A stretch of 55,248 bases of DNA from an uncultured Caulobacteraceae bacterium (GCA_903929535.1 CAIYVC010000117.1:1-55248), one strand, 5' to 3'; counted from the first letter of the stretch, positions 26,177 to 35,400 are shown. Notes: generated from the sequence alone by a model not told the origin. Translations and numbers: made by a program.

Positions 26177-27676
26177 TCAGCGCGGAGCGGGCTGCGCCAC
26201 GGCGCTGGCGGTCGCCGCTTCGGCCGTCGTCGGGCCGGGGGTGGCGGCGCTGTCGGTGCGGGTCGCCTTGACGGTGGGCTCGGGACCGTCGGACCAGTCC
26301 GACCAAGTGTGCTGGGCGCGGTTGTAGTTGTCGACCACGTTGTAGCCGGGGCCGATGTCGAGGTTCAGCGCGTGGGCGTCCGCTTGGCCCATGGCGTTGA
26401 GCAGGGCGAAGCCGGCCGCATAGTGGTCGTGTTGGGCGCTGACCAGGGCCACGCGGGCGTTGAGCAGTTCTTGCTCGGCGTTGAGCACGTCCAGCGTGGT
26501 GCGGCTGCCCACGTTGTTCTCGGCCTTGACCCCGTTCAGGGCCAGGACGTTGCTGTTGACCGCCGCCTGGCTGGCGAGGATCTGGGACTCGGTGGCGTGG
26601 TACTGGGCGAAGGCGGCCCGCACATTGGCGATGATCCCGCGTTCCGCCAGCACGGTGGTTTCCAGGGCTTGGGACTCATAGGCCTGCGCCTGGCGCACCT
26701 TGGCGCTGGCCGCGCCGCCCTGGAACAGCGGAACGGTCATGGTCACGGCGACGGAGGTAGCCTCCACCGTGTTGTTGAGGGTGCCGGACGGGACGCCCAG
26801 TGTCTGCTCCAGCGTGCCCAGATAATTGGTGTAGCTGTGCTGGGTGCTGAGCGAGACCGACGGCATCCGTTCGGCCTTGGCCGAGCGCGTGTCGAAATGC
26901 GCTGCGTCGCGTTGGGCGCTGACGATGGCCAGGGTCGGGGAGTCGTGCATGGCCATCTCGACGCCGTCGTTCGGCGTGCCCGGCAGCGGGGGCAGAGGCG
27001 GCGGCGGCTGCAGGCCCACGGGCCAAGCGCCGATGACCTGACGGAAGGCCTCCTTGCTGGCGGTCAGCTGACCTTCGGCGCTGGCCAAGCTGCTGCGCGC
27101 CAGGGCCAGGCGCGCTTCGGATTGTGCGACGTCGGTCTTGGTCACGTCGGCCACGACCAGACGCCGCTGGTTGGCGGACAGATTGGCTTCCAGCAGTTGA
27201 ACCTGGCCGCCGTTCAGGTCGAGGATCGCCTGGTCGCGGATCACGTCCATGTAAGCGCCGACGGCCTGGACCATGACCTGACCCTCGGTGTTGCGCAGGT
27301 CCCCCCGATCGGCCAGGACGCGCTTGTCGGCCGCCCTGACCGCGTTCTGGACCCGGCCCCCGGTGAACACGGGGTAGGCTAGCTTGACGCCAGCGGTGAC
27401 CTGGCGGCCGTTGTCGGTGAAGCGGGTCAGGCCGTTGTAGTTGTTCTGCGTCCCCATCTGGCCGTTGATCTGCGGACGCCCGGCGGCGCGGGCCAGCGCA
27501 GCGGTCTCATCGACGGCGCGCAGTTCGGCGCGCTTTCCGGTCAGGGTGGGATTGGTCCAGTAGGTCTGGACCAAAGCCTGGTCCAGGGTCGTCGGCGCAG
27601 CGGACGCCGGTCCGGCCGCATGAGCGGCGGCCGCGACCGCGCACGCTACGAGGCAGAGGCCCGCAGCCCGCAACAT
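26177..27676 (-). CDS. TolC-family outer membrane efflux protein
   Basis: The 499-residue protein starts with a signal peptide (cleavage likely after AHA, residue about 20) and shows the two-repeat TolC pattern: long helical pairs with ALARAAGRPQINGQMGTQNNYNG in the first half and SVSLSTQHSYTNYLGT in the second. The last 50 residues are low-complexity, rich in A, T and P. Located at the edge of the cargo, it is the natural outer-membrane partner for the HlyD and ABC proteins at 35710-42137. It is divergent from a MarR-like regulator. Confidence 0.9.
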   Translation of the reverse strand: MLRAAGLCLVACAVAAAAHAAGPASAAPTTLDQALVQTYWTNPTLTGKRAELRAVDETAALARAAGRPQINGQMGTQNNYNGLTRFTDNGRQVTAGVKLAYPVFTGGRVQNAVRAADKRVLADRGDLRNTEGQVMVQAVGAYMDVIRDQAILDLNGGQVQLLEANLSANQRRLVVADVTKTDVAQSEARLALARSSLASAEGQLTASKEAFRQVIGAWPVGLQPPPPLPPLPGTPNDGVEMAMHDSPTLAIVSAQRDAAHFDTRSAKAERMPSVSLSTQHSYTNYLGTLEQTLGVPSGTLNNTVEATSVAVTMTVPLFQGGAASAKVRQAQAYESQALETTVLAERGIIANVRAAFAQYHATESQILASQAAVNSNVLALNGVKAENNVGSRTTLDVLNAEQELLNARVALVSAQHDHYAAGFALLNAMGQADAHALNLDIGPGYNVVDNYNRAQHTWSDWSDGPEPTVKATRTDSAATPGPTTAEAATASAVAQPAPR

Positions 27677-27863
27677 GATGATTAAGCCTCGTGAGCGCCC
27701 CGATCCTGCGGCCGATACTAGGTTGGCGCCCCGATAAGTAAAGCGCGCGCCGGGCCCCTCCGCATTGATTTTTGTCCTCTTAGGCGAGTAGGAGGATTTA
27801 GCGCCTCATGCGAAAATGCTGGATGCGGCTGGACGCTGGGCTCGGTCGATAGGGGGAGGCGGG

Positions 27864-28340
27864 ATGTCGCCGCTGGACGGGGATCGGGCCGCAATCGCGG
27901 ACGAGCTTGTGTCACTCGCCGAGCGCCTGCGGCGGCTCGAGGCCGTGTCCGCGCCCGGTGGCGCCGTTGCGGCAGAAGGCCCGGTCTGCGCCCAGGCTCT
28001 GGCCGCGGCCGCCAAGGATATGGTCTCCCAGCGCAAGCTGCGGCGGGCGCTGTTCGGCCCGGTGCCCTTCGCCGATCCCTCTTGGGACATCATGCTGGAC
28101 GTGACGCTCTGCGAGCTGGAGCAGCGGCCCGTGGCGGTTTCCAGCGTCTGCGTCGCCGCCAATGTGCCCAACTCCACCGCTCTGCGCTGGGTCGGCGATC
28201 TGGTGAATATGGGTATCCTCAGGCGCTGGGCCGATCCCAACGACGGACGCCGCAATTTCCTGGGCCTGACCGATCAGGCGCGCGAGGCGATGATCGCCTA
28301 TCTCGGCGCCCAGGTTCGCGGACGTTCCGTCAACGACTAG
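27864..28340 (+). CDS. MarR-like winged-helix regulator
   Basis: The 158-residue protein has an N-terminal helical part and a C-terminal winged helix: VAVSSVCVAANVPNSTALRWVGDLVNMGILRRWADPNDGRRNFLGLTDQ, where the helix-turn-helix and basic wing can be traced. The ATG at 27864 follows a GGGGAGGCGGG ribosome site, so the longer frame from 27816 is not used. It lies between tolC (divergent) and the precursor genes (downstream, same strand) and may control either. Confidence 0.8.
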   Translation: MSPLDGDRAAIADELVSLAERLRRLEAVSAPGGAVAAEGPVCAQALAAAAKDMVSQRKLRRALFGPVPFADPSWDIMLDVTLCELEQRPVAVSSVCVAANVPNSTALRWVGDLVNMGILRRWADPNDGRRNFLGLTDQAREAMIAYLGAQVRGRSVND

Positions 28341-28700
28341 TGGCGTCGGCGGCCATCGGTTTGCCTACCCCGAATGGCAATATCGAACGGTCATATAAGG
28401 GTGGTTAGCTCCCCTCCGGCTTCGTGTATGGGAGCCTTCGGGCGGAGAGCAGCGCTCGCAATGACGGCGCCAGCCGGCTGGGCGGAAGGGCTGACACGCG
28501 ATCACTGAGGTTATCTCCATTATTGTGTGTAATTGCCTGCGCATCTGGGCACAGTTCCGTTTGACTCTTCCCGGACGTAGTGTAACAAATTCGGCGCTGG
28601 ACAATATCGATCAATGCTTACGACTATACTGCATACACCTGCAGCATAGGGCAAATATTGCTCGAACATCATTTTGGCTATGAACAGGGGAGTTTTGAAG
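28341..28700 (+). promoter_or_regulatory. Leader region of the lanthipeptide operon
   Basis: These 360 bases hold no gene and become clearly AT-rich from about 28505. Candidate promoter parts are TTGACT (28562-28567) with TAACAA about 16 bases on, and a separate TATACT (28625-28630). Neither pairing is strong. The untranslated leader would be 70-110 bases. A ribosome site AGGGGAG (28686-28692) precedes the first precursor ATG. I see no GGAAC-N18-CGTT type stress promoter. Confidence 0.4.
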
Positions 28701-29009
28701 ATGACTGAGATCACTGCTTCGGAAGCGAATGAAGCCGTTCAGAAGGTGCTCAAGAAGGCCGGCTCCGACGCCACCTTCCACGCTCTGGCTCTGAGCAACC
28801 CGGCGGCCGCCGTGAAGGAAGCCACCGGCAAGGATCTGCCGGCCGGCTACACCGTCCGTTTCGTGGACAACAAGGGCGCCGACCTCACCCTCGTCCTGCC
28901 CGACGTCGCCGCTGACAGCGAAGAGCTGTCGGACGCCGAACTGGAGCAGGTCGCTGGCGGCCGCTGCGCTGGCTCCTGCGGCGGCAGCTGCGTGATGATG
29001 TCCAGCTGA
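28701..29009 (+). CDS. NHLP-leader lanthipeptide precursor 1
   Basis: The 102-residue peptide has an 87-residue leader of the nitrile-hydratase-like (NHLP) type: an N-terminal helix, HALALSNPAAAVKEATGKDL, LTLVLPD and the end ELSDAELEQVAGG. The double glycine is the expected C39 cleavage site. The 15-residue core is RCAGSCGGSCVMMSS, with Cys at 2, 6 and 10, Ser at 5, 9, 14 and 15, and Arg only at position 1. There is no nitrile hydratase metal motif, so this is a RiPP precursor. LanM at 32471 would form thioether rings from Ser and Cys. Confidence 0.94.
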   Translation: MTEITASEANEAVQKVLKKAGSDATFHALALSNPAAAVKEATGKDLPAGYTVRFVDNKGADLTLVLPDVAADSEELSDAELEQVAGGRCAGSCGGSCVMMSS

Positions 29010-29018
29010 TCGGACTCC

Positions 29019-29038
29019 TCGCCGCCTTCGGGCGGCGA
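29019..29038 (+). other. UUCG hairpin between precursors 1 and 2
   Basis: TCGCCGCC and GGCGGCGA form a perfect 8-bp stem closed by a TTCG tetraloop, one of the most stable RNA hairpins. No T-run follows, so it is more likely an mRNA stability or attenuation element than a terminator. It lies 10 bases after the precursor 1 stop and may keep precursor 1 transcript levels higher than those of downstream genes. Confidence 0.6.
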
Positions 29039-29070
29039 ACACATCCCATCCTTTGGAAAAGGAGGCTCTC

Positions 29071-29418
29071 ATGAGCTGGACCATGGAAGACCAACAGTCG
29101 GCGATCGCCGCGGTGCTGAAGAAGGCGTCCTCCGATGCAGACTTCCACGCGCGCGCGCTCAGCGATCCGGCGGCGGCGGTGAAGGAAGTGACGGGCAAGG
29201 ATTTGCCCGCCGGCTTCAAACTCCGCATCGTGCCGACCACCGACGCCGATCTGACCCTGGTGCTGCCTGACGTTCAGGCGGACTCCCAGGAACTGAGCGA
29301 CGCGGAACTGGAAAGCGTCGCCGGCGGCCGTTGCGCGGGCTCCTGCCTCGCCAGCTGTGCCATCTCCTCGACGGTCGGCCTCGGCCTTCCCGGCGTGGGC
29401 GGCCTCGCCTGCGCCTGA
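29071..29418 (+). CDS. NHLP-leader lanthipeptide precursor 2
   Basis: The 115-residue peptide has an 86-residue NHLP leader ending ELSDAELESVAGG and a 29-residue core. The core begins RCAGSCLASCAISST, continues with a Gly-rich hydrophobic stretch (VGLGLPGVGG) and ends LACA. Cys lie at 2, 6, 10 and 28, Ser/Thr at 5, 9, 13, 14 and 15, and the only Arg is at 1. The ATG at 29071 follows AGGAGG (29060-29065), which is why it is preferred to 29053. It is a close paralogue of precursor 3. Confidence 0.94.
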   Translation: MSWTMEDQQSAIAAVLKKASSDADFHARALSDPAAAVKEVTGKDLPAGFKLRIVPTTDADLTLVLPDVQADSQELSDAELESVAGGRCAGSCLASCAISSTVGLGLPGVGGLACA

Positions 29419-29428
29419 CGACAGGATC

Positions 29429-29460
29429 GGGAGAGGGCGTTCCGGCGCCGTCTCCCTTTT
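29429..29460 (+). terminator. Rho-independent-like terminator/attenuator between precursors 2 and 3
   Basis: GGGAGA pairs with TCTCCC, then after a G-G mismatch GGCG pairs with CGCC around a six-base loop; TTTT follows directly. It is of moderate strength and would let part of transcription read on into precursor 3 and the enzyme genes, giving an excess of precursor over enzyme mRNA. Confidence 0.55.
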
Positions 29461-29519
29461 CCTCGGGCCTCTGTCGCCTACGACAACAGCATCCGACGGC
29501 CTGAAATCGAGCGGACACC

Positions 29520-29867
29520 ATGAGTTGGAGCATCCAGGAGCAGCGGCTCGCCTTCGCCCAGATCATGGATCGGGCGATGATTGACGCGGACTTCAATGCC
29601 CGCGCCCTGGCCGACCCCGCATGGGCGGTGCTGGAGGTGACCGGCAAGTCCCTGCCTGACGGCTACAGGCTCCGTTTCGTTTCCAATGAGAAGGCTGACG
29701 TGACGGTCGTTCTTCCCGACATGGCCGCTGAATCAACCGAACTTTCCGACGCCGAACTGGAAAGCGTCGCGGGCGGCCGTTGCGCCGGATCGTGCCTAGC
29801 CAGTTGCGCCATCTCGTCCACCGTCGGCCTGGGCATCCCCGGCGTCGGCGGCGTGGCCTGCGGCTGA
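29520..29867 (+). CDS. NHLP-leader lanthipeptide precursor 3
   Basis: The 115-residue peptide has an 86-residue leader, more diverged than that of precursor 2 (MSWSIQEQRLAFAQIMDRA), ending again in ELSDAELESVAGG. The 29-residue core matches core 2 except at positions 20 (I for L), 26 (V for L) and 29 (G for A). Ring-forming Cys and Ser/Thr positions are unchanged, and Arg1 is kept. The ribosome site is weak (GAGCGGA). The GNAT gene starts 17 bases after its stop. Confidence 0.93.
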   Translation: MSWSIQEQRLAFAQIMDRAMIDADFNARALADPAWAVLEVTGKSLPDGYRLRFVSNEKADVTVVLPDMAAESTELSDAELESVAGGRCAGSCLASCAISSTVGLGIPGVGGVACG

Positions 29868-29884
29868 TATCGAGCCGCGATCCG

Positions 29885-30802
29885 ATGGTACTCGCGTCCC
29901 CAGCCGAGCCCAAGGTGAGCGTGCTCACGCAGCCCGCGCCAGCCGCCCTCCATTTCCTGACCTTTCCGCGCCACCGTGTGCTGCTAGACCGGGTAGGCGA
30001 GCCGGGCGTTGTCGCCGTCGCCGCCCATGACGAGCTGGATCAGCCTTGCGGCTTGGTGCTGGGCGAGGTCCAGGGCGGGCTGATGATGATGCAGTCCGTG
30101 TTTGTCCAGCCCCGCGCGCGCCGCCGCGGCCTGGCCCGCGCCATGATCGCCCTGTTCCGCACCGAGGCGCGCGCCCATGGCAAGGGCGAGGCCATGACCG
30201 TCTGGACAACCCGCACGGCGGGCTTCGAGGCGTTCGAGGCGCTGCTAGCCGACACCGGCTGGATCGCCCAGCGCACCCGGGTCAGCTTCTGCGAGGGCGA
30301 CCCGGAGCCGATGTCCCAGGATCCCTGGTTCCGGCGCACCCCCATGCCCGAGGCGCCTTACGCGCTGGCGCCCTGGACCAGCGTTACCGAGGCCGAGCTG
30401 GCCGCCATCGCCTCCGGCGATCTGGGCGCGCCGCCCGAACTGCAGCCCTTCTACCGCGCCGAACATCTGGAAAGGCACGTCAGCCGGGTTCTACGTTTTG
30501 AGGGTCGCATCGTCGGCTGGAGCTTGGTGCATGATCTGCCCGAACGCCCCGACGCCCTGATCCACAGCCGCACCTGGTGCCACGAGGATCATCGCAGTGG
30601 CGCGCGCGGCCTAGCCGCCATCGTCGCCGCCGTGCAAGCTCAGGTGGACATCCGCCGTGACCGGAAGATCAGCGTGTTTGACGTGCCGGCCTCCAACCTG
30701 CAGATGCTGCGCATCTACCACAAGCGCATCCAGCGCTACGGCAGCCTGACCTACGAGAGCCGCCAGGCCAGCCTCCTGCTTGTTCCGGAGCTTGCCGCAT
30801 GA
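29885..30802 (+). CDS. GNAT-family acyltransferase, probable RiPP maturase
   Basis: The 305-residue protein looks like a tandem GNAT: the first half has the CoA-binding loop QPRARRRGLARAMIALF (about residues 75-91), and the second a similar segment EDHRSGARGLAAIVAAVQ, ending in the GNAT-like NLQMLRIYHKRIQRYG. GNAT maturases in other RiPP clusters attach fatty acyl groups to lysine or ornithine side chains (the selidamides). Here it is coupled to a peptide-arginase-family gene by ATGA, which favours ornithine acylation. Acetylation of the core, or an immunity function, are alternatives. The start at 29885 is the first after the precursor 3 stop. Confidence 0.85.
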   Translation: MVLASPAEPKVSVLTQPAPAALHFLTFPRHRVLLDRVGEPGVVAVAAHDELDQPCGLVLGEVQGGLMMMQSVFVQPRARRRGLARAMIALFRTEARAHGKGEAMTVWTTRTAGFEAFEALLADTGWIAQRTRVSFCEGDPEPMSQDPWFRRTPMPEAPYALAPWTSVTEAELAAIASGDLGAPPELQPFYRAEHLERHVSRVLRFEGRIVGWSLVHDLPERPDALIHSRTWCHEDHRSGARGLAAIVAAVQAQVDIRRDRKISVFDVPASNLQMLRIYHKRIQRYGSLTYESRQASLLLVPELAA

Positions 30803-31692
30803 CCGCGCCGACGCGCCTGGCCGTCATCGAGGAGCATCACGAAGCCTTCCACGTCTGGCATCGCGCCCGCCTGGCCGGCTGGATCGCGCCTAGCGGCAAC
30901 ACCCTGCTGCACGTCGACGAGCATTCGGACTGGGATTTCCCCCGCCTGACCCGGCCCATCCTGTCGCCGGACGCCGCGCGCGAGGAAGCCCTGGCCTTCA
31001 CCCGCGACGAGCTTCATATCGGCAACTTCATCTGGCCGGCGGTCTATCTGGACACCTTCAGCCAGGTGCTGTGGTGCCGGGCCAACCTGGTCAAGGAACA
31101 CCCGTCAAACCGCATGTTCATCGTCGCGGCCGACGAGCAGAAGCGCCAGTTCCTGACCGGCCGCACGCCGCACGCGACCGTCAGTATCGGCTTCGGCGAC
31201 CCGCACTTCGTCCACTACCAGATGATCCCGCTGAGCCACGAGCCGGAGCCCATGGGCCCGGTCACCCTGGGCGTCTGCCTCGATTTCTTCTCCGGCTGGG
31301 TCTACCCCAAGCCGGTCGGCGCCGAGATCGAAGTGACGGCTGCGGAGGCCCAGCGCTTCAGGGACAATCCCTATCACTTTCTGCGCCTGTCTCCGGGTTC
31401 GCGCGCGGCCCTGGAGGAGCGCGACGGAGCCTGGTTCATCGTTTTCAACCAATACGGCTACGAGGAATGGCCGCGCCTGCGGGTTGACGAGGCCGAGATC
31501 GACCGGCGGGTCGAGCGGATGTGCGAGATGCTGGCGCGCCGCCCGCTCGACATGCGCCTGATCACCATCCCCCGCTCGCGCCTGTCGGGCTACACCCCCA
31601 TGGATCAGTGGGAGCACATCGAGAACAGGGTCCTCGAAGGCCTGTCCAAACTTTACCTCATCGAGCAGGTTGCGCTGGACGCCCTGCCATGA
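30799..31692 (+). CDS. UPF0489-family protein, probable peptide arginase
   Basis: The 297-residue protein belongs to the UPF0489 family, whose RiPP member OspR converts peptidyl arginine to ornithine. The arginase-type metal motif D-x-H-x-D is visible in HVDEHSDW (D40, H42, D44), with an earlier EEHHEAF offering the first histidine. The second motif, normally D-x-D as in DLDFF, reads C160-L-D162 (GVCLDFFSGW), an unusual ligand. It overlaps both neighbours by ATGA. The only arginine in each core peptide, Arg1, is the expected target. Confidence 0.83.
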   Translation: MTAPTRLAVIEEHHEAFHVWHRARLAGWIAPSGNTLLHVDEHSDWDFPRLTRPILSPDAAREEALAFTRDELHIGNFIWPAVYLDTFSQVLWCRANLVKEHPSNRMFIVAADEQKRQFLTGRTPHATVSIGFGDPHFVHYQMIPLSHEPEPMGPVTLGVCLDFFSGWVYPKPVGAEIEVTAAEAQRFRDNPYHFLRLSPGSRAALEERDGAWFIVFNQYGYEEWPRLRVDEAEIDRRVERMCEMLARRPLDMRLITIPRSRLSGYTPMDQWEHIENRVLEGLSKLYLIEQVALDALP

Positions 31693-32474
31693 TCCTCGAG
31701 GCCGCCGAGTTGGTGGCTGTGCCGACGCGGGCGCGCGGCCGGGCCGACGATGCGATGGAGCCACGCGTGCTACCGGGCGCGGCGGCCGGCTGGCCCGCCG
31801 CCAGCCGCTGGACCTTCGACTTCCTGCGCCGCTGCTTCGCCGATTCTCCGGTGGTCCTTAGCGACGACGTGGGGGCGCCGTCCAAGCATCTGAAGGTCCG
31901 CTTCGCCGCCTACGCCGATTACTGCCTGGGCGACACCCTCGCCCTGCCGCCGCCGCCGGGCGCCTCGCCCTGGTATCTCGGGAACTGGGACATATTCGCC
32001 GACGCTCCGGAGTTGGCCGACGACTTCACGCTTCCCGAGGGCGTTGAGGATCACATGCCCGGTTGGGGCTCCGATCCACGCTGGCACTTCGGCCGCTTCG
32101 GTTGGCTGTTCGTTGGCCCCGCCGGCACGCGCAGCTTCCCGCATCGCGACCTCTTTGCCACCCATGCCTGGATCGCCCAGCTGCAGGGGACCAAGCGCGT
32201 GCGCCTGGCCGCCTACGAGCAGGTGGCGGCAGCGAACAAGGCGGGGCGGGACCGGACCGTGGACTGGGCGTGGGAAGCCGAGCTCAAGGCTGGCGACGTA
32301 CTTCTGATCCCGGCCATGATGCTGCACGAAGCGGAATCCAATGAGCCGTCGATCTCGCTCAGCTTCAACTACGTCGACGACCGCAACGAGGTCCTGGTGC
32401 GCCAAGCCGTGGCGGCCGATCCCGACCGCTGGGCGCGCAAGATCGCCGGCGCCGGCGTCGTCTGGCCCGCATGA
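31689..32474 (+). CDS. JmjC/cupin-8 Fe(II)/2-oxoglutarate oxygenase
   Basis: The 261-residue protein shows the jumonji-like iron site: H152 and D154 in FPHRDLF and a distal H213 in MMLHEAESN, followed by SISLSFNYVDDRN. This fits the cupin-8 group of protein and peptide hydroxylases. Coupled by ATGA to the UPF0489 and LanM genes, it should hydroxylate the precursor, with Orn1 or another core residue as candidates. The target cannot be read from the sequence. The start at 31689 is fixed by the overlap with the UPF0489 stop. Confidence 0.85.
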   Translation: MILEAAELVAVPTRARGRADDAMEPRVLPGAAAGWPAASRWTFDFLRRCFADSPVVLSDDVGAPSKHLKVRFAAYADYCLGDTLALPPPPGASPWYLGNWDIFADAPELADDFTLPEGVEDHMPGWGSDPRWHFGRFGWLFVGPAGTRSFPHRDLFATHAWIAQLQGTKRVRLAAYEQVAAANKAGRDRTVDWAWEAELKAGDVLLIPAMMLHEAESNEPSISLSFNYVDDRNEVLVRQAVAADPDRWARKIAGAGVVWPA

Positions 32475-35400
32475 GCGCATCGGACGCTATCACCTGGGCG
32501 AGGGGGCTGGTGGGTCCCGCCGCTTTCGTCTGGGAGCGCAGCCAGCCGCAGTTCCTGGCCAACCCGCCCGTCCCCGATCCCGACCGGCGGCGGGCGGAGT
32601 GGGCGCAGCGCGTCGGCGGCGGCGAGCGCGGCCTGTTCGAACGCTATCTGAACTGGGAGGGTATAGATGCGGCCGCCGCCGATCGGATCATCAGCGGCGT
32701 GACCTTGACCGATGCGGCGCCCACCCCGCCCTGGGCCGAGACCCTGGCCGCTCTGACCGAGGGGCTGGGCGAGCCTGAGCCTCAGGACATGCCGGACTGG
32801 CGGACGGGCGACCCGGTTCCCTTCGAGGCGCTTTGGGACAAGGCGGCGCCGGTCCTGTGGCGTCTGCTGTGTGAGCGAGCCGGCGACGGCATCGAGGGAC
32901 TGGGGCCGCTGGCGCGAGAGACCCTGCTGCGCCAGCCGCTGGCCGGCCTGGCAGACCTGATGGACCGGGTCCTCTACGCCGAGTTTGACGCGGCGCGCAG
33001 CTATCAGCGGGCGGTCGATCCCTTCGCCGCGGCGGGCCTGTTTCAGCGCACGGTGCGCGACCTGCTCGCTGCCAAGCTGAGGCCAGTGTTCGACAGCTAT
33101 CCCGTGGCTGGCCGCGCCGCCGGTACCCTGGTGGAAACCTGGCTGGACGCCTCCGCCGAGTTCCTGCAGCGCCTAGCGGCCGACCGCGCCGACATCGCCG
33201 CCGCCTTCCCCAGCGCCAAGGGCCGGGTCGCCCAGCTTCAGCTCGGACTCAGCGACCGCCATCGCGGCGGCCGGTTCGTCGCCATCGCCCAATTCGAGGG
33301 CGGCTCCACGGTAGTCTACAAGCCAAAGTCCCTGGCTACCGAGGGGCTGTATCGTGACCTTCTGGAGCGGCTCCGGTCGCTGGGGCTGGACGAGGCGCCC
33401 AGTGCGCCGGCGGTCTTGGAACGGCCGCACCACGGCTGGGTCGCGGCGGTCGTCCGCGCGGACTGCGAGGATGCCGAGGCCGTGGCGCGCTTCTATCGGC
33501 GGGCGGGCGTGCATCTGATGTTGTTCTACCTGCTGGGCGGCAGCGATCTGCACCATGAGAACGTCATTGCCGCGGGCGAGGAGCCGGTGATCGTCGACAT
33601 GGAGACCCTGGCCCACGGCCGGGCGCGCTACGACGTCGGCGGGCAGGTAGCGGCGGGCACCGAGGCGGCCAACGCCTTCTTTTTCGACAGCGTGACGCGC
33701 ACAGGCCTGCTGCCGCGCTGGGAGCTGGACGCGCGCGGCGGCGCCTTCGATCTCAGCGGCCTCGGCGGGGGCGACGTGATGACCGCCACCAAGGCTCGTC
33801 AGCGCCGATGGAAACAGCTGAACAGCGACGGCATGCGTCCCGACAACGATACTCGTCAGTCTACGGACGATAGCAAGCCGACCCCATATTCTCCTCCGAA
33901 CCAGCCGCGCCTGGCGGACGGGCCCGTGGCCTTGGCCGATCACTTGGACGATGTCATCGATGGCTTCGAGGCGGCCTATCGCCTGTTGCAGGCCCATAGC
34001 AAACGGCTGGAGGATTGGCGGCCGATCGCGCGCCTGAAGACAGCGCCCTGCCGCTTCATCATGCGCAACACCCGCCTCTACGCCCAACTGCTGCTCCAGG
34101 CCTTCACGCCGGGCCGCATGCGCGACGGCTTCGACGCCTCCATGCCAGTGGAGGGCCTGGCTCGGGCGCTGCTGATGGAAGATCTAGGGCTGGACGGCGC
34201 CGTGCATCCCCTGTGGTCGGTGCTGCAAGCCGAGCGGCGCGAGATGGCGGGCCTCGACATCCCGGTGATCGGCACTGAAGGCGACAGCGACGCTCTGTTC
34301 CTGACCGGAGCCCGGGCCGAACACGCCCTGCAGCAGCCGCCGTTCGCGCGCATCCTCGCCAATATCCGGCGGCTGTCGGACGCCGACCGCGCCCAGCAGG
34401 TCGCCTACACCCGCGCCGCCTTCGCCGCCGCGAGCCCCTCCGCCCCCCCGGATATGCCCAACCGGTTCGTGGCCATCGGCCAGGGCGAGGGCGGGCCCGA
34501 TCTCTGGGCTCGCGCCGCCGACGTGATCGCCCGCGACATCGCCGCCGGCGCCTTCCGCGGCTCTTCGGGCGACGCCTGGTGGCTGTCGGTGATGTACTAC
34601 GACCGCGCCCAGCGCTGGCAGGTTCAGCCGATGGTCGCCCGCTTCTATGACGGCGCTTCGGGCACCGCCCTGTTCCTGGCGGCCCACGCTGCGGTGACGG
34701 GAAACGTGGACACTCTGGCGTTAGCCACCGGCACCCTCAACGGCTTCATCGCGGGCCTGGACCAGACAGACTTCCGCCGCAGCCTATTCGAAGGCGGCAT
34801 CGGGGCCGGCCTCGGCGCCGGCTCCATGGTTTACGCCCTGGCCCATTGCGCCGTGCTGCTGGACCGCCCTGACGCGCTGGTCGCCGCCGGCCGGCTGCTG
34901 GGCGAGATCACCGACGAGCGGATCGCCGCGGACAGCCGGCTGGACCTTCTGGGCGGCGCGGCGGGCGCCATTCTGGTGGCGCACATGCTGCACGATCATT
35001 TCCCGGACGAGGCGATGCGGGTGGTGTGCAGCGGCGCCGACCACCTGCTGGCCCAGCGGATGACGATGCCGGACGGCGGGCGCGCATGGCCCGGCCTGGG
35101 CTCGCGGCCCCTAGTCGGCCTGACGCACGGCGCGGCAGGCATGGCGGTGGCCCTGACGCGGGCGGCGGAACTCACCGGCGTTTCGGCCTACGCCGAGGCG
35201 GCCGGGGAGGCCTTGACCTATGAGCGCTCGACCTATGATCAGGCGCGCGGCGGTTGGCCGGACTACCGGTTCGCGGCCAAGGCGGGCGAGGAGATCCTGC
35301 AGCGCAACTGGTGCAACGGCTCGGCGGGCATCGGCCTGTCGCGTCTGATGCTGGGCGCTGGTGACGCCGGGAACCGCGCGGACCTGGACCGCGCCGTCGC

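Noticed and set aside
28341-28700. EcfG-type general stress promoter upstream of the precursors
   Set aside because: I looked for a GGAAC and CGTT pair at the right spacing because of the partner-switching genes, and found none.
28701-29867. Nitrile hydratase alpha-subunit fragments
   Set aside because: The leaders share that ancestry, but the metal-binding C-x-x-C-S-C motif is absent, and a VAGG cleavage site, LanM and C39 exporter make them RiPP precursors.
29885-30802. RimI-type ribosomal protein acetyltransferase
   Set aside because: The tandem GNAT form, and coupling to a UPF0489 and a LanM gene, point to peptide maturation.
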